DNA from: Gymnogyps californianus
Lineage: Eukaryota; Chordata; Aves; Accipitriformes; Cathartidae
Length of the DNA stretch: 64,000 bases
Reading direction: 5' to 3'
Assembly: GCF_018139145.2 (NCBI RefSeq)
Contig: NC_059478.1
Location: 9,176,001 to 9,240,000 of the forward strand
In this document: one piece after another, positions 34,701 through 47,500 of the stretch
Position numbering within the stretch: the first letter of the stretch is position 1
Layout of the letters: each line of letters begins with the position of its first letter
Notes under the pieces: generated by a model
Database searches by the model: none
The model's input: only the letters and a program-made list of their open reading frames with translations
What the model was told of the DNA's origin: nothing
Made by a program: the position numbers and the translations under genes

Positions 34701-37700
34701 CGGCACTTGGACGTCTCTGAGTCACCCGCCTCAGCCCAGAGGTGCCAGCCTTGCACGGCCTGCTGGCTTCGGGGCGGCAGTGTGTCCCCGAGCTGGGTGC
34801 ACGGCCCCACAGCGCGATGCCTGGCTCTGGGCAGCTCCGCGATGATGGCACCTTCTCACCTTATTGCCTTCGTCCTGAGCCTCTGCTCTCCGGCACCGAG
34901 CTGGTTTAATGACAAAGCAAAGCAGAGGAGAAGCTAGAGAAGCTGGTGGGCTGTGCTGCAGGATTAACAGTTCAAAGGAGGCAAAATAAACCTTGAAAAG
35001 AAATGCTAGCTTAAATCTAAAAGTGGGGTGGCTTCCTGGACATAGGGTGATGGCCTCACGTGGGGTACCTCCAGCCTAGCCCCGGGCAGCTGAGCCAGGT
35101 GCCTGAGCTGCTGCCCTGGCCACTCTTCTGCCACCATCGGAGGTGTGTGACTGTCCTGGTGACACGTGCCCTGCCCCAGGGAGTTGCTCCCTGCCCTTGA
35201 GCTGCACCCAGACACACACAGCGCTGGAGGACCCAGGTCTGACAGCAGCCACACTATCTAACTTGCTGGAGATAGGAGAGGCTGACTGGCCCAGCCAGCC
35301 TTGCTCGTGGCATCAGGAACAAGGGCTCATCTTGGAGGGCTCGAGTGGCCATGTCACGACGAAAACCAGGAGAGGCACATGCCCACTCCACAGGGCCAGG
35401 TTTCTGTTTCCACTTTAAAATCACAACTTTTTGTTTTACACCCGTCCCTTTCCCCATGTTCCCCTTCAGCCCAGGCAATGTTACTCTAAACCAGTAACCC
35501 TCCAACAAGGGATTGCTAAAAACCCAACCCAACCCCAAAAAACAACCCCAGTGTGCAGACGAACGCCCCGCTCACCCTGACGAGAGCCCGCAGAGAGCTG
35601 CGGTCACTTTGATGGCTGCAGTGCGCGGGCACGCTTGCCAGCGCGGTGCCTGCCCACTGCAGCGCTGGCCCACGAGAGCTGCCCGGGCCAGGCAGGGCAG
35701 GCAGAGCCCCAACGGACGGCGTGTTTCGCACTCAGTCGCTGCCGTGCCCCGGATGCCTCTGCAAAGGAGACACATTTGTCCCCATTAGCCGTCCCCGCAG
35801 AAAGCCCGAGAACATCTTCGCTCCCCGCTGGCTGGAGCTGTTGTTTTCTCCTGCACTGCATCATTGTGCAGCCTCGGTATCACTCACCCGTCAGCATCTT
35901 GCTCGCAGTTAATATCATCCCTGGGACATTCAGATAATGGAAAAGTGAATTTGGTAGTTTCCAGGAAATCTGGATTGTGTTGGGTCGCTGCAGCGATACT
36001 CCCCCTCACTGGGGTGGGGAGACACCTGGCAGGAACACAGGGGCAGGGAGAGCTTTTGATCCTTGACAGCAAGTGCAAATGCAATTCGAGGTCCAGAAAG
36101 TGAACGATCAGAGCCCACATCATGGTCTTTACTGCTGGGTGCTGGCGGTTTGATGACAGGTGAGGGCTGGATATCCAACCTGAGCAAGCCTTGCATTTCT
36201 GCCGTTCTCCTCTTCCCGCTGGAGCCACCCGGGCAGGACGGCTGGGTAGGAGCACCTGCACTTTCTCCAGACCCACTGCAGAAGCATCAAGGCCCCCAGG
36301 ACCGGCACGTTGTCCTGCCCACTGCTCCCTGCCCGGCCCCAGGGATGCTCTGCTCACCCAGAAGGTTTCAGCCCCGACACGTGGCCCCTGCAGCAGCGAA
36401 ACAAGCCTGAATGCAGCGCTGCCCGTGGGGAGCAGCGATGGTCTGCAGCGAGCCCAGTGCTCAGCAGCATGGGGAATCTTTCTTTCCCCTCCGACACCGG
36501 GCATCGGCCCTGGCGGGCAACTGGGCGGGAGCCCTGTGCGCCAGGGCAGCTCGGTCAAACTCCTTGGGGCTTTAAAAAAAACCACAAAACCAGAAACTAA
36601 AAACCCCACAAAGCTCTTTAGTCACATTACAAGCATTGCATTTAAAAAAAAAAAAAAAAAAAAAAAGGAAAAACCACACACATGAAAAACACTGAAGGAT
36701 TTCACTGAGGAGGGATGGAGGGAGCCAAGGCCAGCGTCCTGTCCCGCCGCAGGGCGTGGGAATGGGGTGGGCGGGCTGTGGGAGTGGAGGGGTGCTGACC
36801 CCAGCCCCGGCAGCGCAGGGCTGGAATGATCCGTCCCCCTCCGCTCCCCCCCCCAGCGGGGAGCATCCTTCCCCACCCCAGTGGGAAAACGTAGGGATGC
36901 TTCCCAGCTGCCTGCAGAGCCCCCGCTCTGCCCTCCCATGCACGGGCGCTGGGGCAAGGAGGGGACCCGCGGCTGCAGAGGGGACTCGCTTTGCGGTTCA
37001 GCCACGTCTCTGCTCAAACATGGGGGAATTTGCCCACCCAGCCCCATCCGCACCTTCCCTGGCACTTGGCTCTCCCCAGGAGCAGGGTACTCGTGCTGCG
37101 ATGCAGCGGCATCCCCATTGCTCGACCGTCACCCCCGCTCTGCAACAGTGTCCCCAGCTCATTACTCCGTTCCTCCCCATTTTTAAAGGAATTATGTAAA
37201 AAGCTGGAGCCCAGACTGGGGCTGTGGGGCGAGCATGGACCACCTGGGCTTTCTTTACTCCCTTCAGGCCATCACTGGAGGAGGCTCTGCAGTGGCGCGA
37301 TTCCCTGGAGAAGCTCCTGCAAAACCCCTGTAAGTTCACATCCCCCTGTGGTCACGTCCCCCCACCCCACGTCCCCCCTGGTGCTCAGTGAGGGCTCAGC
37401 CCCCCTGGGACCACTGATGCTCAGCGAGGGCTCGGCCCCACCGCAGACGGGCTCGCCAGCTTCCGCAGCTTCCTGCGCTCCGAGTTCAGCGAAGAGAACA
37501 TCGAGTTTTGGGTGGCCTGTGAGGACTACAAGAAAACCAAGTCCCCCGTGAAGATGGCAGAGAAGGCCAAGAAGATCTACGAGGAGTTCATCCAGACCGA
37601 GGCACCCAAAGAGGTCAGTGGCCACGGGGCAGGAGATGGTACTGGGAGGGATCAGGCTGCTGCCCTGGTGGCCTCCATCCCAAAGGAGAGCGATGGCTGC

Positions 37701-38293
37701 AGGGCACCTCATACCACGGCTGAGGGGCTCGGATGGCTGTACCCTGGGCAAGGGGTAGCCCCATCCCCACGTGCTGCACTCCCACCCTTCACAGCCCTGG
37801 TGCCCCTGTTTGCATGCTCAGTCTCTGCTGGGCTGCCTCCTGCCACGGGCACCTCCAGCACATGCCTGTCTCCCTCTCCCCGCAGAGGGCTTACATTAAT
37901 CATAAGGGATGACAATTTACAGTAATCCTCCTCCCCGAGTTAGCTTTGCTGCGGGATAGACCTCATCCTTACAGATTTGCCACCAGTAATTCCCCCAGAT
38001 AAGGGAACCTGCTTCAGCCCCTCCCCATAACCTTTGTGTGGTTGTTGGTGGGACAGAACAGGCAACGGGAGATGCCATCATTCACCCCTCACAAAGGCAG
38101 GGTTCCCATCCCTCTTACACTCCCATCACAGGTGAACATCGACCACTTCACCAAGGCTGTGACCATGAAGAACCTGGTGGAGCCATCACCAAGCAGCTTT
38201 GACATGGCCCAGAAGAGGATCTTTGCCCTGATGGAGAAAGACTCCCTGCCTAGATTTGTGCGGTCGGAGTTTTATCAGGAGTTAATCAAGTAG
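28708..38293 (+). CDS. RGS5: Regulator of G-protein signalling 5
   Basis: GTPase-activating protein for Gi and Gq alpha subunits at the inner face of the plasma membrane; a marker of pericytes and vascular smooth muscle. Exons: 28708-28751 (44 nt), 34283-34393 (111), 37268-37329 (62), 37447-37613 (167), 38132-38293 (162), together 181 residues, the same length as mammalian RGS5. It begins [20 protein letters not shown], an amphipathic helix with Cys2 and Cys12. In mammals Cys2 is a palmitoylation site and an oxygen-sensing Cys/N-degron. The RGS domain runs from [16 protein letters not shown] to the end and includes [16 protein letters not shown] and [20 protein letters not shown]. The C-terminus [10 protein letters not shown] is diagnostic of RGS5. 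All splice sites are canonical. Confidence 0.96.
29473..29560 (+). repeat. 11-bp minisatellite in RGS5 intron 1
   Basis: Seven perfect head-to-tail copies of CTGGAGGGGCT, followed by a partial eighth. The unit length is not a multiple of three, so all three frames stay open and give repetitive glycine/tryptophan/arginine-rich translations, which are not genes. Confidence 0.9.
31435..31645 (+). repeat. Dispersed repeat, copy 2
   Basis: Same ordered blocks as 26810-26995: GCAGCAGG, TGCAATATAGGTCCAA, GGCCCCAGGGCTGAGCTTAAA, GGCCATTAAGGCCCATTAGTG and CCTTTGAGG. This copy is less altered. It lies in RGS5 intron 1 on the plus strand. Confidence 0.5.
32530..32918 (-). other. Possible antisense terminal exon inside RGS5 intron 1
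   Basis: On the minus strand an acceptor (CTTCTGCTGCAG) ends at 32919. It is followed by 77 open codons ending in [12 protein letters not shown] and a stop at 32687-32685, then three overlapping AATAAA signals at 32546-32559. Acceptor, open frame, stop and poly(A) signals in the right order look like a last exon. I do not recognise the peptide and found no upstream exon, so this is tentative. Confidence 0.25.
34156..34169. promoter_or_regulatory. Perfect homeodomain-type palindrome before RGS5 exon 2
   Basis: TGTAATTAATTACA is a perfect 14-base palindrome holding two overlapping TAATTA cores, the site type bound by paired homeodomains. It lies 114 bases before exon 2. Function is inferred only from the motif. 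Confidence 0.35.
34394..37267 (+). other. RGS5: RGS5 intron 2
   Basis: A 2.9 kb intron with no recognised exon. A run of about 23 A lies near 36,642-36,666. The GC-rich part at 36.7-37.2 kb gives stop-free frames on both strands that I do not accept as coding. Confidence 0.6.
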
Positions 38294-41200
38294 CAATGCG
38301 GCAGGGCTGTGCGAGGCATTCCCCACGGGCGGTCCCACTGCTTCTGTCTAAACACCTGCCCCTTCTCCTGCAGCCGCTTCGCTTTCTTGATACCACCCTA
38401 GAAGAGCACCCAGGGGTGTTGCTAAACATCTGCCCCTGTGCTTTGGACTGTCAGATGTCCTGATGTTTCCTCTCTTACAGTCTCTTTCCTCTCCCACAAA
38501 AGACCAATTAGCAGAAACCCCTGGTGATCCTCCCTGGGTCTGGGACCCAGAAGGGCGGTGGAGCAGCCCCAGCCCCGCAGTGACCGGGAGCCACTCGGGC
38601 AGCCGGCGCGTCCCTGGCGCTGTGGGGCTTGGCTTTAGTTGGAGGCTCTGAGGTGCCGGCTCTGCCTTCTTAGGACTTCTTAGGACATAACAAGTTTTCT
38701 CCCAGTTTTCTCCCAGTTTTGCCCACATCGCTTTGGTTTGGCCCAGGCTTGCTCCCTCCTCCCAGCTTCCCAGGGTGTTGCTGAGGCTGCACAGGGTACC
38801 CTGTGGGTGCTCCCCTCCCTGGCTAAGTCCAGCACACCTGCAGCCCTGGGGTGCAGTGTGGGGCATGTCCATCGCGTGATTGGCATCACCTTGTCTTCAA
38901 TCAGCAGGCACAGTGACGGCCGTATGGCAGGGACGGCAGTACGGCAGAGCCGGGAGCCGCACGGCCATGTGCCGCAGGGTGCACCCGGCTGGCACGAGGG
39001 GTGGGCAGAGCGAGCCTGCAGCACCAGTTCCCCAGCGACTCCACTGGGGAGCCAGCTGTGAGACAGCCTGTTTGCTTCACACTAAAGACAGTAAAGAGGA
39101 TAAACCAAGATCTGTTTGTTCAAAACACCGGGAACTGTTTAGCAACCCAGACCTCCCACTCGCTCCAACCACTTGCATGATGTACTGAGCTCACAGTCTG
39201 CAGCCTGTGCCCGTGTCCCCGGTGCCTACGCGCAGCCCTCAGCAGCGCTGGTGGCTGGTGGTGTGCTTGGATTGCAGGTTCGGGTGTTGCTGCAGTGGTT
39301 TCTTGCTCCAGTTGCTTCTCTCTGCCGTAGGCACGCCAAAGCGATACTTCTGCACAAACTCAATGGAGGGGCATTGATTAGAGGAGGGAGGAAAATCATG
39401 TTGGGGGAAAAAAGCTGCAATTGCAACTGTCCAGATCCAATTAAAAAAACTAAACCAAACCCAAAAAACCAAGCCCAAACACAAAACCATCATTGGAAAT
39501 ATGAAAAATAAACCCCTGGCTTCTTGAACAGACGGCAAACTCTGCTGAGTTTGTGTAGCCTGCATCTCTCTCTCCTGTCTCCTCCTGTCTGCCCAGGACA
39601 TGTGTTTCCATAAGGCTGTCTCTTAAAAAGACCAGCTCTTTTCAAATGATTCAAAGCCAGCCCACTGTTTGCTACAAGAGGAAATCACATCTGAGGATGG
39701 GGCAAGGGCATGCGTGAAAGGCGGCTGGGGTCTCATTTCAGCCTCGAGGCGAACGCGATGAACCCCTGCTCTGTGGGGCCTGGACCTTTCGCCCCTGCGG
39801 TGGTTTCCTGGTGCAGCATCCGCAGCGCCGTGACTTGCAACGAGCTGCTTCAGCCGGCAACCTGACAGATGCGGGCAAGACAACAAGCGACCATGCTCCC
39901 AGCAGGCATCCTGGACCAGCCAACCCCCCCCCAGGCGGCTCAACTTCAACTGCAAGTCCTAAGACTCCATCTGAAATGCAATAACATAAACAACGGGTTT
40001 GCCAGCCTCTTCAAGACTTTCAAAATCTGATCAAAACCCCACCAGCCCCAAATATTTACGCATTGTCACTATGGTGATGAAGAAAAATACATCCCGAGCT
40101 GCAGGAAGTGGGCTGCTTTTCCAGGCAGGAATGGGGAGGCAGGGGAAGGATGGAGGCCATCACAAACGTGACTTTTTTTTTCCTCTGGAGCAAATGGCCT
40201 GAGAAAGTTGGTGCTGGAGCGGCAGGGGGTGATGCTCGCTGGGCATTCCCCTGGGGTGAGGCGGGGGGGCGGCTTGGGCGGCCCCAAAGAGCCCGAGGGA
40301 GCCCACGAGTGGCAGGAGGGTCCCGTCAAAAGGGCGCAGGATCCCCTGGCAGCGCCCGCTGCCCAGAGCTGGTGGGCAACAAGGGGGAGGCAGGGGCAGG
40401 GCTGGGCACAGGAGGGGGGGCTTGGCCAGCCCTTCTGCTGCAGGGTGCTCCCACCGCCTCTGCCCCAGCCCGCTCCCTGCACCCTCCTAACGTCTCCATG
40501 AGCTGGTGTCAAGACAAGCAGGTTCAGCATGTTCAAGCTCCCTATTCATGGCGTGACTCAGAAATGCAAAACCAAACAGGCTTCCCTGAAGAAAGACCCA
40601 GATCTTTCATTTTCACTTAATCCTGTGGCAGCTATTTCCAGATACTCTCACACGTTTCACAGTTAAATGCTGACGCTGGGATGCTGCTGGAGGCTGGCTT
40701 GCTGCGCGCCATCAAAACCTGAGACGTCACTAGCTGCAACAGCGCTGCAACAGTGCGGGGCAGGGAGAAGGTGTCTGGGTATGTACGTGCTGAAAAGAAA
40801 GGTGGAGGCTGGATTCAGGAGAGGTGAAACAGCTCTATTGGAAATCCCTCCCCAGCTTGATTTCTGCTAAAATATCAGAAGCCTACTTTAGGGGGTGATT
40901 GAACAGGTGCCAGTGAGCTACTGGGTGGCCATAAAATGCGGCCCCTGAAGCGTTTTGGAGCTCTTGAGAAGTTGTGTTTGTGTAGAAGGGTCATTTGGCT
41001 AATTACTCAGGCAGGCTCACCCCAGCAATGCCTGTACCCACCCCATGGCCGAGCTTTCCGCAGGCCCAGAGGTATTTACTGTCGGGCTGATACCAACCAT
41101 TATGTTTCTGGTAGGAAATACTTCATGTATTTTATCACTCTTGCTCTCGTGAAATTTGGCATATGTACGAGCACTATACACACGACATTGTACATCTATA

Positions 41201-42900
41201 TACCTATAGACATATACAAGTATACACACACATATATACATACTCCTAACATGGGCATCTGGATCCCCAGTGAGCCAGAGATCCAAAAAGCAGAGTGTCT
41301 GGATATTGTGCTTGGGGTCTGTCGCAGAGATGAGCGTGCGTGGGTTTAGCGCGGTCCCAGACCCTGTTGAGGGAAACCTTGGCCATCCACCCGAGAGAAC
41401 GTGAAGCTGCATATTCCAAAACATCCTCTGAAATCACCCTGTGCCCATGGCTGCTGGGTGCCCGCAGCCCTGGTGCACCCTGGCACCCGAGCTGGCGCAG
41501 GAGGCAGGTCTCGTGCTCTCCGAGGGACCCCAACCCCTGCCGTGGGGCAAGGCAACCCCACGCTGCAGCCGGGGTCCCCGGGCACCAGGCGCTGCCTCCA
41601 TGCCTCTCCAGCGCCCACTCCTCACCACGGGCACATGTGGAGGAGGGCTCCCTGCAGCTGCATCCCTCGGATTAACACCAGGGGATTGTTTGCTGTGTGT
41701 TTTCTGGTTAATTCAGTGACCTGGACCCTCACACCTCACCACCCACCTCTCCCCACACACGCTGAGGCAGGGCTCTGCCAGTACTGCCCGGTCCCAGCCC
41801 TGGGGACTGCCAAAGACTGCGAGGCAGCGATGGGAGCTGCCTGCTGCCCACGGGGGGCTGAGGGTGTCTCAGGGCTTGCCCAGGCTCCCCCCAGTCCTTG
41901 GTCACTCCCTGGAGGGTGCCGAGTGCTGTGGCCAAGGGCTGGAGCAAGGTCAGGAGAGGGGATCGGCTCCTCGAGCAGCAGGTTTTCAGTCTGACGTTCT
42001 CCGTGTGATTTCCACTAGTGATCTTCACGCGGGGAAGACGCTGCACACTGGTGTGCACTGAGGAACTGGTTGTGTTAACCCATATTCTTGTACCACTCAG
42101 TAATCCACACATAAACATGTATTTCTGCTACTATTTCGATGGACTATTCATTTTGTCTCTTTGCACTGAAGGTGCAACTTACCCTCTACAGAGCGGTCCC
42201 AAAACTTGTGCCCAAAAGCCCTGGCAAGACCAAAGGCCTCTGAGAGCTTCTGCTGCAACAGACGTGGTGGTTTCTCAGGAAACTGAAAAGGGAATAAAAA
42301 TACCACGCCAGGAGGCTCATCCAGAGGAAACTCCCCAGTGCCAGCGCGGCACGGGCACCCCCGGCCCCGCTGCCTGGGTGCTGCCTCAGGCTTTGGCTCT
42401 CAGAGTCGGCTCACACTCCGGTAGCATCCGTGGTGCCTGCCAGGGCAGAGGCTGAGCAAGAGCCAGCCCTGCTCACCCCCAGCCATGCCGCCTTTGGGCG
42501 GCAGCTCTGCGCTCGGGGGGTTTGGGCCCAGGGACAGGTTGAGCTGTGAGCTAAAATGTGTTCCCCTCTGGAGCTCTGGGTGGGAACACATTTGCAGCGA
42601 GGAGGTGCTCCTTTACATTCCCCCCTCCAAGGCTGTCAAGGGGGCCTTGTGCTCACCCCAGCCCCTCGGCAAGGATGGGTGGTCCCTGTGCTGAGCTCAC
42701 CATCAGGCACAGCATGGACCCCCAAAAGCCCAGCATCCCCCAGGCTCACGGTGCCAAGGGCATCTGCAGAATACAATGGCTGTTTCATCTTTCCGTAATT
42801 TAAAACAACCTCTGAGTGAAGCCATTTGTAAAATGGCTTTTTAGAGCAACCTTGGCCAATGAATTGGATCTCCATGCATTTTCTTTGGTTCACACAATGG
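38294..42900 (+). other. RGS5 3' UTR and region between RGS5 and RGS4
   Basis: The RGS5 3' UTR starts at 38294. AATAAA at 39507-39512 would end it after about 1.2 kb. Mammalian RGS5 has a 3' UTR of several kilobases, so later signals at about 43,013 or 43,124 are also possible. An AT-rich microsatellite (repeated TATACA-like units) lies near 41,170-41,245. No other gene was seen. Confidence 0.45.
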
Positions 42901-42904
42901 CATT

Positions 42905-44558
42905 TTAGAAGGGACTAAAGCAAACGTTTTTATTTAGAATGTATTCATCATTATTTAAATATCAATACAGGTTTTGCAATAGTTATCAAGAGTTCCCAGT
43001 ACCAGGGGAAAATAAAACATAGCCACATGCTTGGCTACGTTCAGAGCTTTAGCAAGCCTCTCCATCTCTTAGCTGAACATGCAGGGTGGTATGTGTCAGT
43101 ACAATCGAATAAATACAAAATAAAGCAAATGTTAAAAGAGGTGTTTCTCTGTGGGCCTGGAAGTGCCTACTGGAGAACCACAGCCGCCTCCTGCCACGTC
43201 AAAACCCCCGTGTGAGAACTGTTGCCTGGACTGGGATGCAGAGTGAGGAATACATGGTTGTCAGAGCAGCAACATCCAACTAAGGAGAGACCACGGGCTG
43301 GGGGAAAGTGTGATACCTGGTACTGCAGCCCAAGACAGCAAGCCCTGCATCTATTTCTTGTGCCTCCAACTGCAGGTCAGTGTCAGTCCCAAAGCCCCCA
43401 GTGAAGGCCATGTCTAACCGCAGTGATTAAAAAGTAAGCTGCCTTCTGGCAAAGCCCCGGAGCAGTAATGAGACTGACACATTCCTCCTACCATGTTCAG
43501 GAAAAAAGTGAGTCATGCTACTACTGAAATATGAACTCACATAACTAACATTAAAAAAAAAAAAAAAAAAAGAAAAAAGACATTTTCAAGTACTCCCAAG
43601 CAGGCCCTTCCCTCCCCAGCTGTTGTGGTTGTGGTCCTATTCCGTCACAAACTGCTCCATACAAGCCAGGGCAGGCAAACCTGAATCCAAATGGCATTCC
43701 CAGAGTCAGTAATATACACCTGTCAGTCTGGGAGAGAAGGAACATGTTTCTGTTCTGCTTAGCTACAGTATTTAACCTGGGAGCATGAAGGACACAATTA
43801 ATAATATATGAAATAATGAACCTCCCCCAAAATAATAGCTCTGTACAGCCCTAGGAAAGATCCTTGGCCAGCATAAAATAGATGGTACAGAGGGAGAAGC
43901 GGCCAGAGAGGAAAGCTTCCCTGCTATTGTGGCTGTAGTGATCGAGGGAGGCTGTTTGTCTGAGAAGTTTTGGTCTCCCTTCAAGAAAGACTAGGAGCTC
44001 TTCCTATGTCTCACTACTGTGATGCAGCACAGCCCGAGTTCTGAGCAAATACTACTGAAAGCCTAGACATTTGGGGGCTATATGAACAGCTAAGGACCAG
44101 AGCAAGTCCTTTCCATCCGAGCTTTTGCCCATTAGAAAGGGGAGATCACAGTCCCCAACGCTTCCCTTGGCTTCCTCTTTCCCCTGCTCCTTGCTAGGTG
44201 TCACGCTGCAGCACGGCAAGCCTGGTCCCTTGGTGGGGAGTGCTGGGTCCGAGCGTGTGCTCCCCCGCCGCCCTCCTGGGCTTGCAGGGCTCGCCAGAAA
44301 CACAGCGGACACGCAATGATTGCACCCAGCTTTCCTGTCGGACACAGACTCCAGGGCTCCACACCGATGGAGTCAGAGGACGGTTTGCTACACAAACTGA
44401 GCCTGGCTTGGGTTACAAATGCTGGCTGTTGCATGACATGGGATACAACTGGGACATTAGACAGCTATTGGAGACAGCTCTGTTGCTTCATGCCAATGAA
44501 TGCTTTTGCTGCCACATATTCTTGCGAGAGCCCAGCCCGCTCCTGCCTTGCTGCAGGT
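42905..44558 (-). other. RGS4: RGS4 3' UTR (inferred)
   Basis: This runs from the RGS4 stop codon to the AATAAA at 42934-42929. The far part is AT-rich. A run of A at about 43,552-43,577, broken by a single G, becomes U-rich in the transcript. No coding sequence was seen on either strand. Confidence 0.5.
42929..42934 (-). terminator. RGS4: Likely polyadenylation signal of RGS4
   Basis: AATAAA on the minus strand is followed by a GT-containing stretch (CATTGTGTGAACC). It gives a 3' UTR of about 1.6 kb for RGS4. The surrounding DNA is AT-rich and UTR-like. Confidence 0.5.
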
Positions 44559-47500
44559 TCAGGCGCACTGAGAGATGATGTTAGAGTTGCAGTCTAAGGT
44601 GTGAGTGTGGCTTCTTTTGCAGTTTTCAGGCCCGCAGCCAGCACCAGGTGGGCTGACCAAGTCCAGGTAGTAGGGGGACTTGAGGAAACGGCGGTAAGAA
44701 TCCTTTTCCATGAGGGTGAATATTTTTCTCTGAGCCTCATCAAAGCAGGACAGTGTAGGCTCCAGCATATTGTGGCTCGTCTTCTCCCGTGTGCATGAAT
44801 CCAGGTTCACCTGTGGGCGAAAGGGACAGTGTAAGTAGAATCTGTCCCAGAAGCGGCTAGCATAGATAAGGGAAAATCCAAGTGTCTCTCCACCAAGTGT
44901 GCTTCAGCTGTCCTTGGTGGGCAGTTGTCTGAAATGGCTGTTGGACACCCCGTAGCCTTGGCAGAATCTGTGCAGCTGGATACCAATGCATCTCTGCTGC
45001 CAGACGAACTGTCAGGGGAGACTGACACATATCCCTCTGGGATGCAGCCAGCCAGGAAACTCGAACAACTGCACGGGAGCAGCTGGAACACTGGGAATCA
45101 TAGTCCTCTCGGGCTTCTCCCATTTGAGTGTGCACATGGGGTGGCCATGTGGTTGTAACTAAACCCACTTTCTATCCAAGTTTAATACGAAAGCAATAAA
45201 AACGACACCATTTCCTTGCTAACTAGCAGAGAAGCAGCACCCTTCAACTCTTGTGAAACTACCGGTCTCTACTTCCCTGTGCTGCTGGCCTGGTTCAGAA
45301 TTTCGGGTGATGCCTTTGCCCAAGAAATGTTCTGTGTACATACCTCTTTTGTTGCCTGCACTGAGATGAACTCATCATAGATCTTTCTGGCCTTGGGACT
45401 GAGCTTGGCTGGTGACTTGGTTTTCTTGTAGTCCTCACAACTGACCCAGAACTCGATGTTTTCCTCACTGTACTCAGATTTGAGAAAAGCACGGAAAGCA
45501 GCCAGTCCTCCTACAGATTGTTTAGAGGAAAACCAGATCAGGTAAGAGTGTTGGTTCCTGGAGAGTCGTACCCATGAACCCCACCAAACAGCAATTCTGG
45601 GTTCTCCTTCCCAGAGCTGAATGAGCAGCTCCCCTGGGGCTAGCAGTGGGGATGGCTGCCTGCCTCCATGGCAGTCGCTCGTACATGCCGAGGGAGGCTG
45701 GAATTCAGACAGGCCCCACGGGGATGTCACACGTGGGTCCTCAGCTGCCTGCTCCCCCACTGTGACCTTCAGTGTCTCAGGCAGGAGAACACAAGCAACT
45801 CGCGTGGTCCCAGGAGGCCCCGAGGAGACAGCCAACACACGCCGCAGAGTCTCAGGCCATGGGAACAGCACGAAGGAAGCCTCAAGGACATCAGTGTTGC
45901 CTGGAACCAACGGGAAGACAAAGTCTCCCATGGGCTCGGCTGCAAACAGTGTCTCCACTTTTTGGTTCTTGTTTAACCCACTGTTAACTGTGTGCTGCAG
46001 TCTTGCCCTCCCCTTGCACAGGAGCTAAACTAGTTGCCTTCACAAAAGGGACAGCTTAGCAGTAGGTGAAAGCCCCACTCATGACACCTTGGGATTGTCC
46101 CTTGGATCTGACCAAGAGGACCCTTCACCACCCCTCCCAGAGGCCTGTGTGGCCAAAGGAGCTACTCTGTGCTGCTAAGAGACGTAAGATAACGTCCCAT
46201 GCCCCCTCCAGGGACTGCTCCCAGCACACACACTCTGCAGGCAGCAGAAGGGCCCTCTTTACTTACTGTCATGATGGATCAAGTTTTCCAAAGAGTCTGC
46301 CCACTTTCTGACTTCCTCTTGGCTAACCCTAAAAGGAGACAAAGGGAGAAACATAGGGAACATTTAAGGGGAGTACAGAAAGGACAAATTTGGTTTTTTG
46401 CTCAGCACCATTAGAAAATCTTTTTCCCTGATTCTTGTAAGAGCATACATGAGAGACTAAGAAGGAAATCTCTGCTTGCTTTACAGGGACCCCTGGGGAT
46501 CCCAGATCTAATCTACAGAAATTCTGGTTTGCAATCCCCGTCACCAGCCATTGGCTGCAAAGGAATTTTCCTGGAAAAATTGTTGGGGACTTTGTGTTTA
46601 TTTTGTGACTGGCTGCATCTCTTGCTGGGACACGGACCTGGGATCACCCTTACAGGTCGTATCAGTGAACTCCAAAGGGCTGATTTCTTCAACCTGTCAG
46701 GGGAACTGTAGCTATATGGAAGAGAGAGGAACATGGGAACTAGAAACACATGAGGAATGTGGGAACACATCCTGCATCCATTCTCCCTACCATACCAGAA
46801 CATCCTAGGGCTCATCTATTCCAGGAGCATACCTTGGCCTTTGGAGTCCTCCTTGGAAGGACACCATCTACCTGCACCTCAGTGAGAGCAGTGAACCCTG
46901 ACAGGCTCCTCTCTCTGTTTTCTGTGCCAATACCTCTGTGCAGCTGTGTGGACCATTGCACAAATCCCAACTCAAAGAGACAGTGATGCAGATTCTGCAA
47001 AGTGTCAAGTCGCGCTGGGTCTTGTGATGGCGTTATTCCCCTGCGCAGGAGACTGCACAAGTCTTTCCATGTGCACATGCACACTGAATCACAGAAGTGT
47101 TGGCAGCAAGGGACCTCTAGTTCAACCTTCTTCACGGAAAGGGACTGTCAATACCTGGGGACTATTGCCACACTAGATTCAAACACAGGTGTTCACAAGG
47201 TACTGGGAAGCAGCAGCAGAAACGCTAATGAAGTTCAGTGCAGTGAAGGAGTAAACAAAATGTTGCAGCCAGCCTGGGCTTAACTACGTGGCAGCATCTG
47301 CTCTTACCTCTGGCTTGAAGATATTTTCTCCTTCTTGCCCTGGGAAGAGCTGTAGTCACAGGAGTCTGACTTCTGCAGCAAGAAGCCCAGACGATGCTTC
47401 ATGTCTTTGGCACTGAAAGAAACAATTCAAGAACGAGATGAAGATAATGCATTACAACTCCCTCTGCAGGCTCCTCACCCGCAATAAGCTCCTTCAGCAT

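Noticed and set aside
36642..36666. Run of about 23 A that might mark a retrocopy tail
   Set aside because: No cDNA-like sequence or target-site duplication seen upstream; may be a simple repeat.
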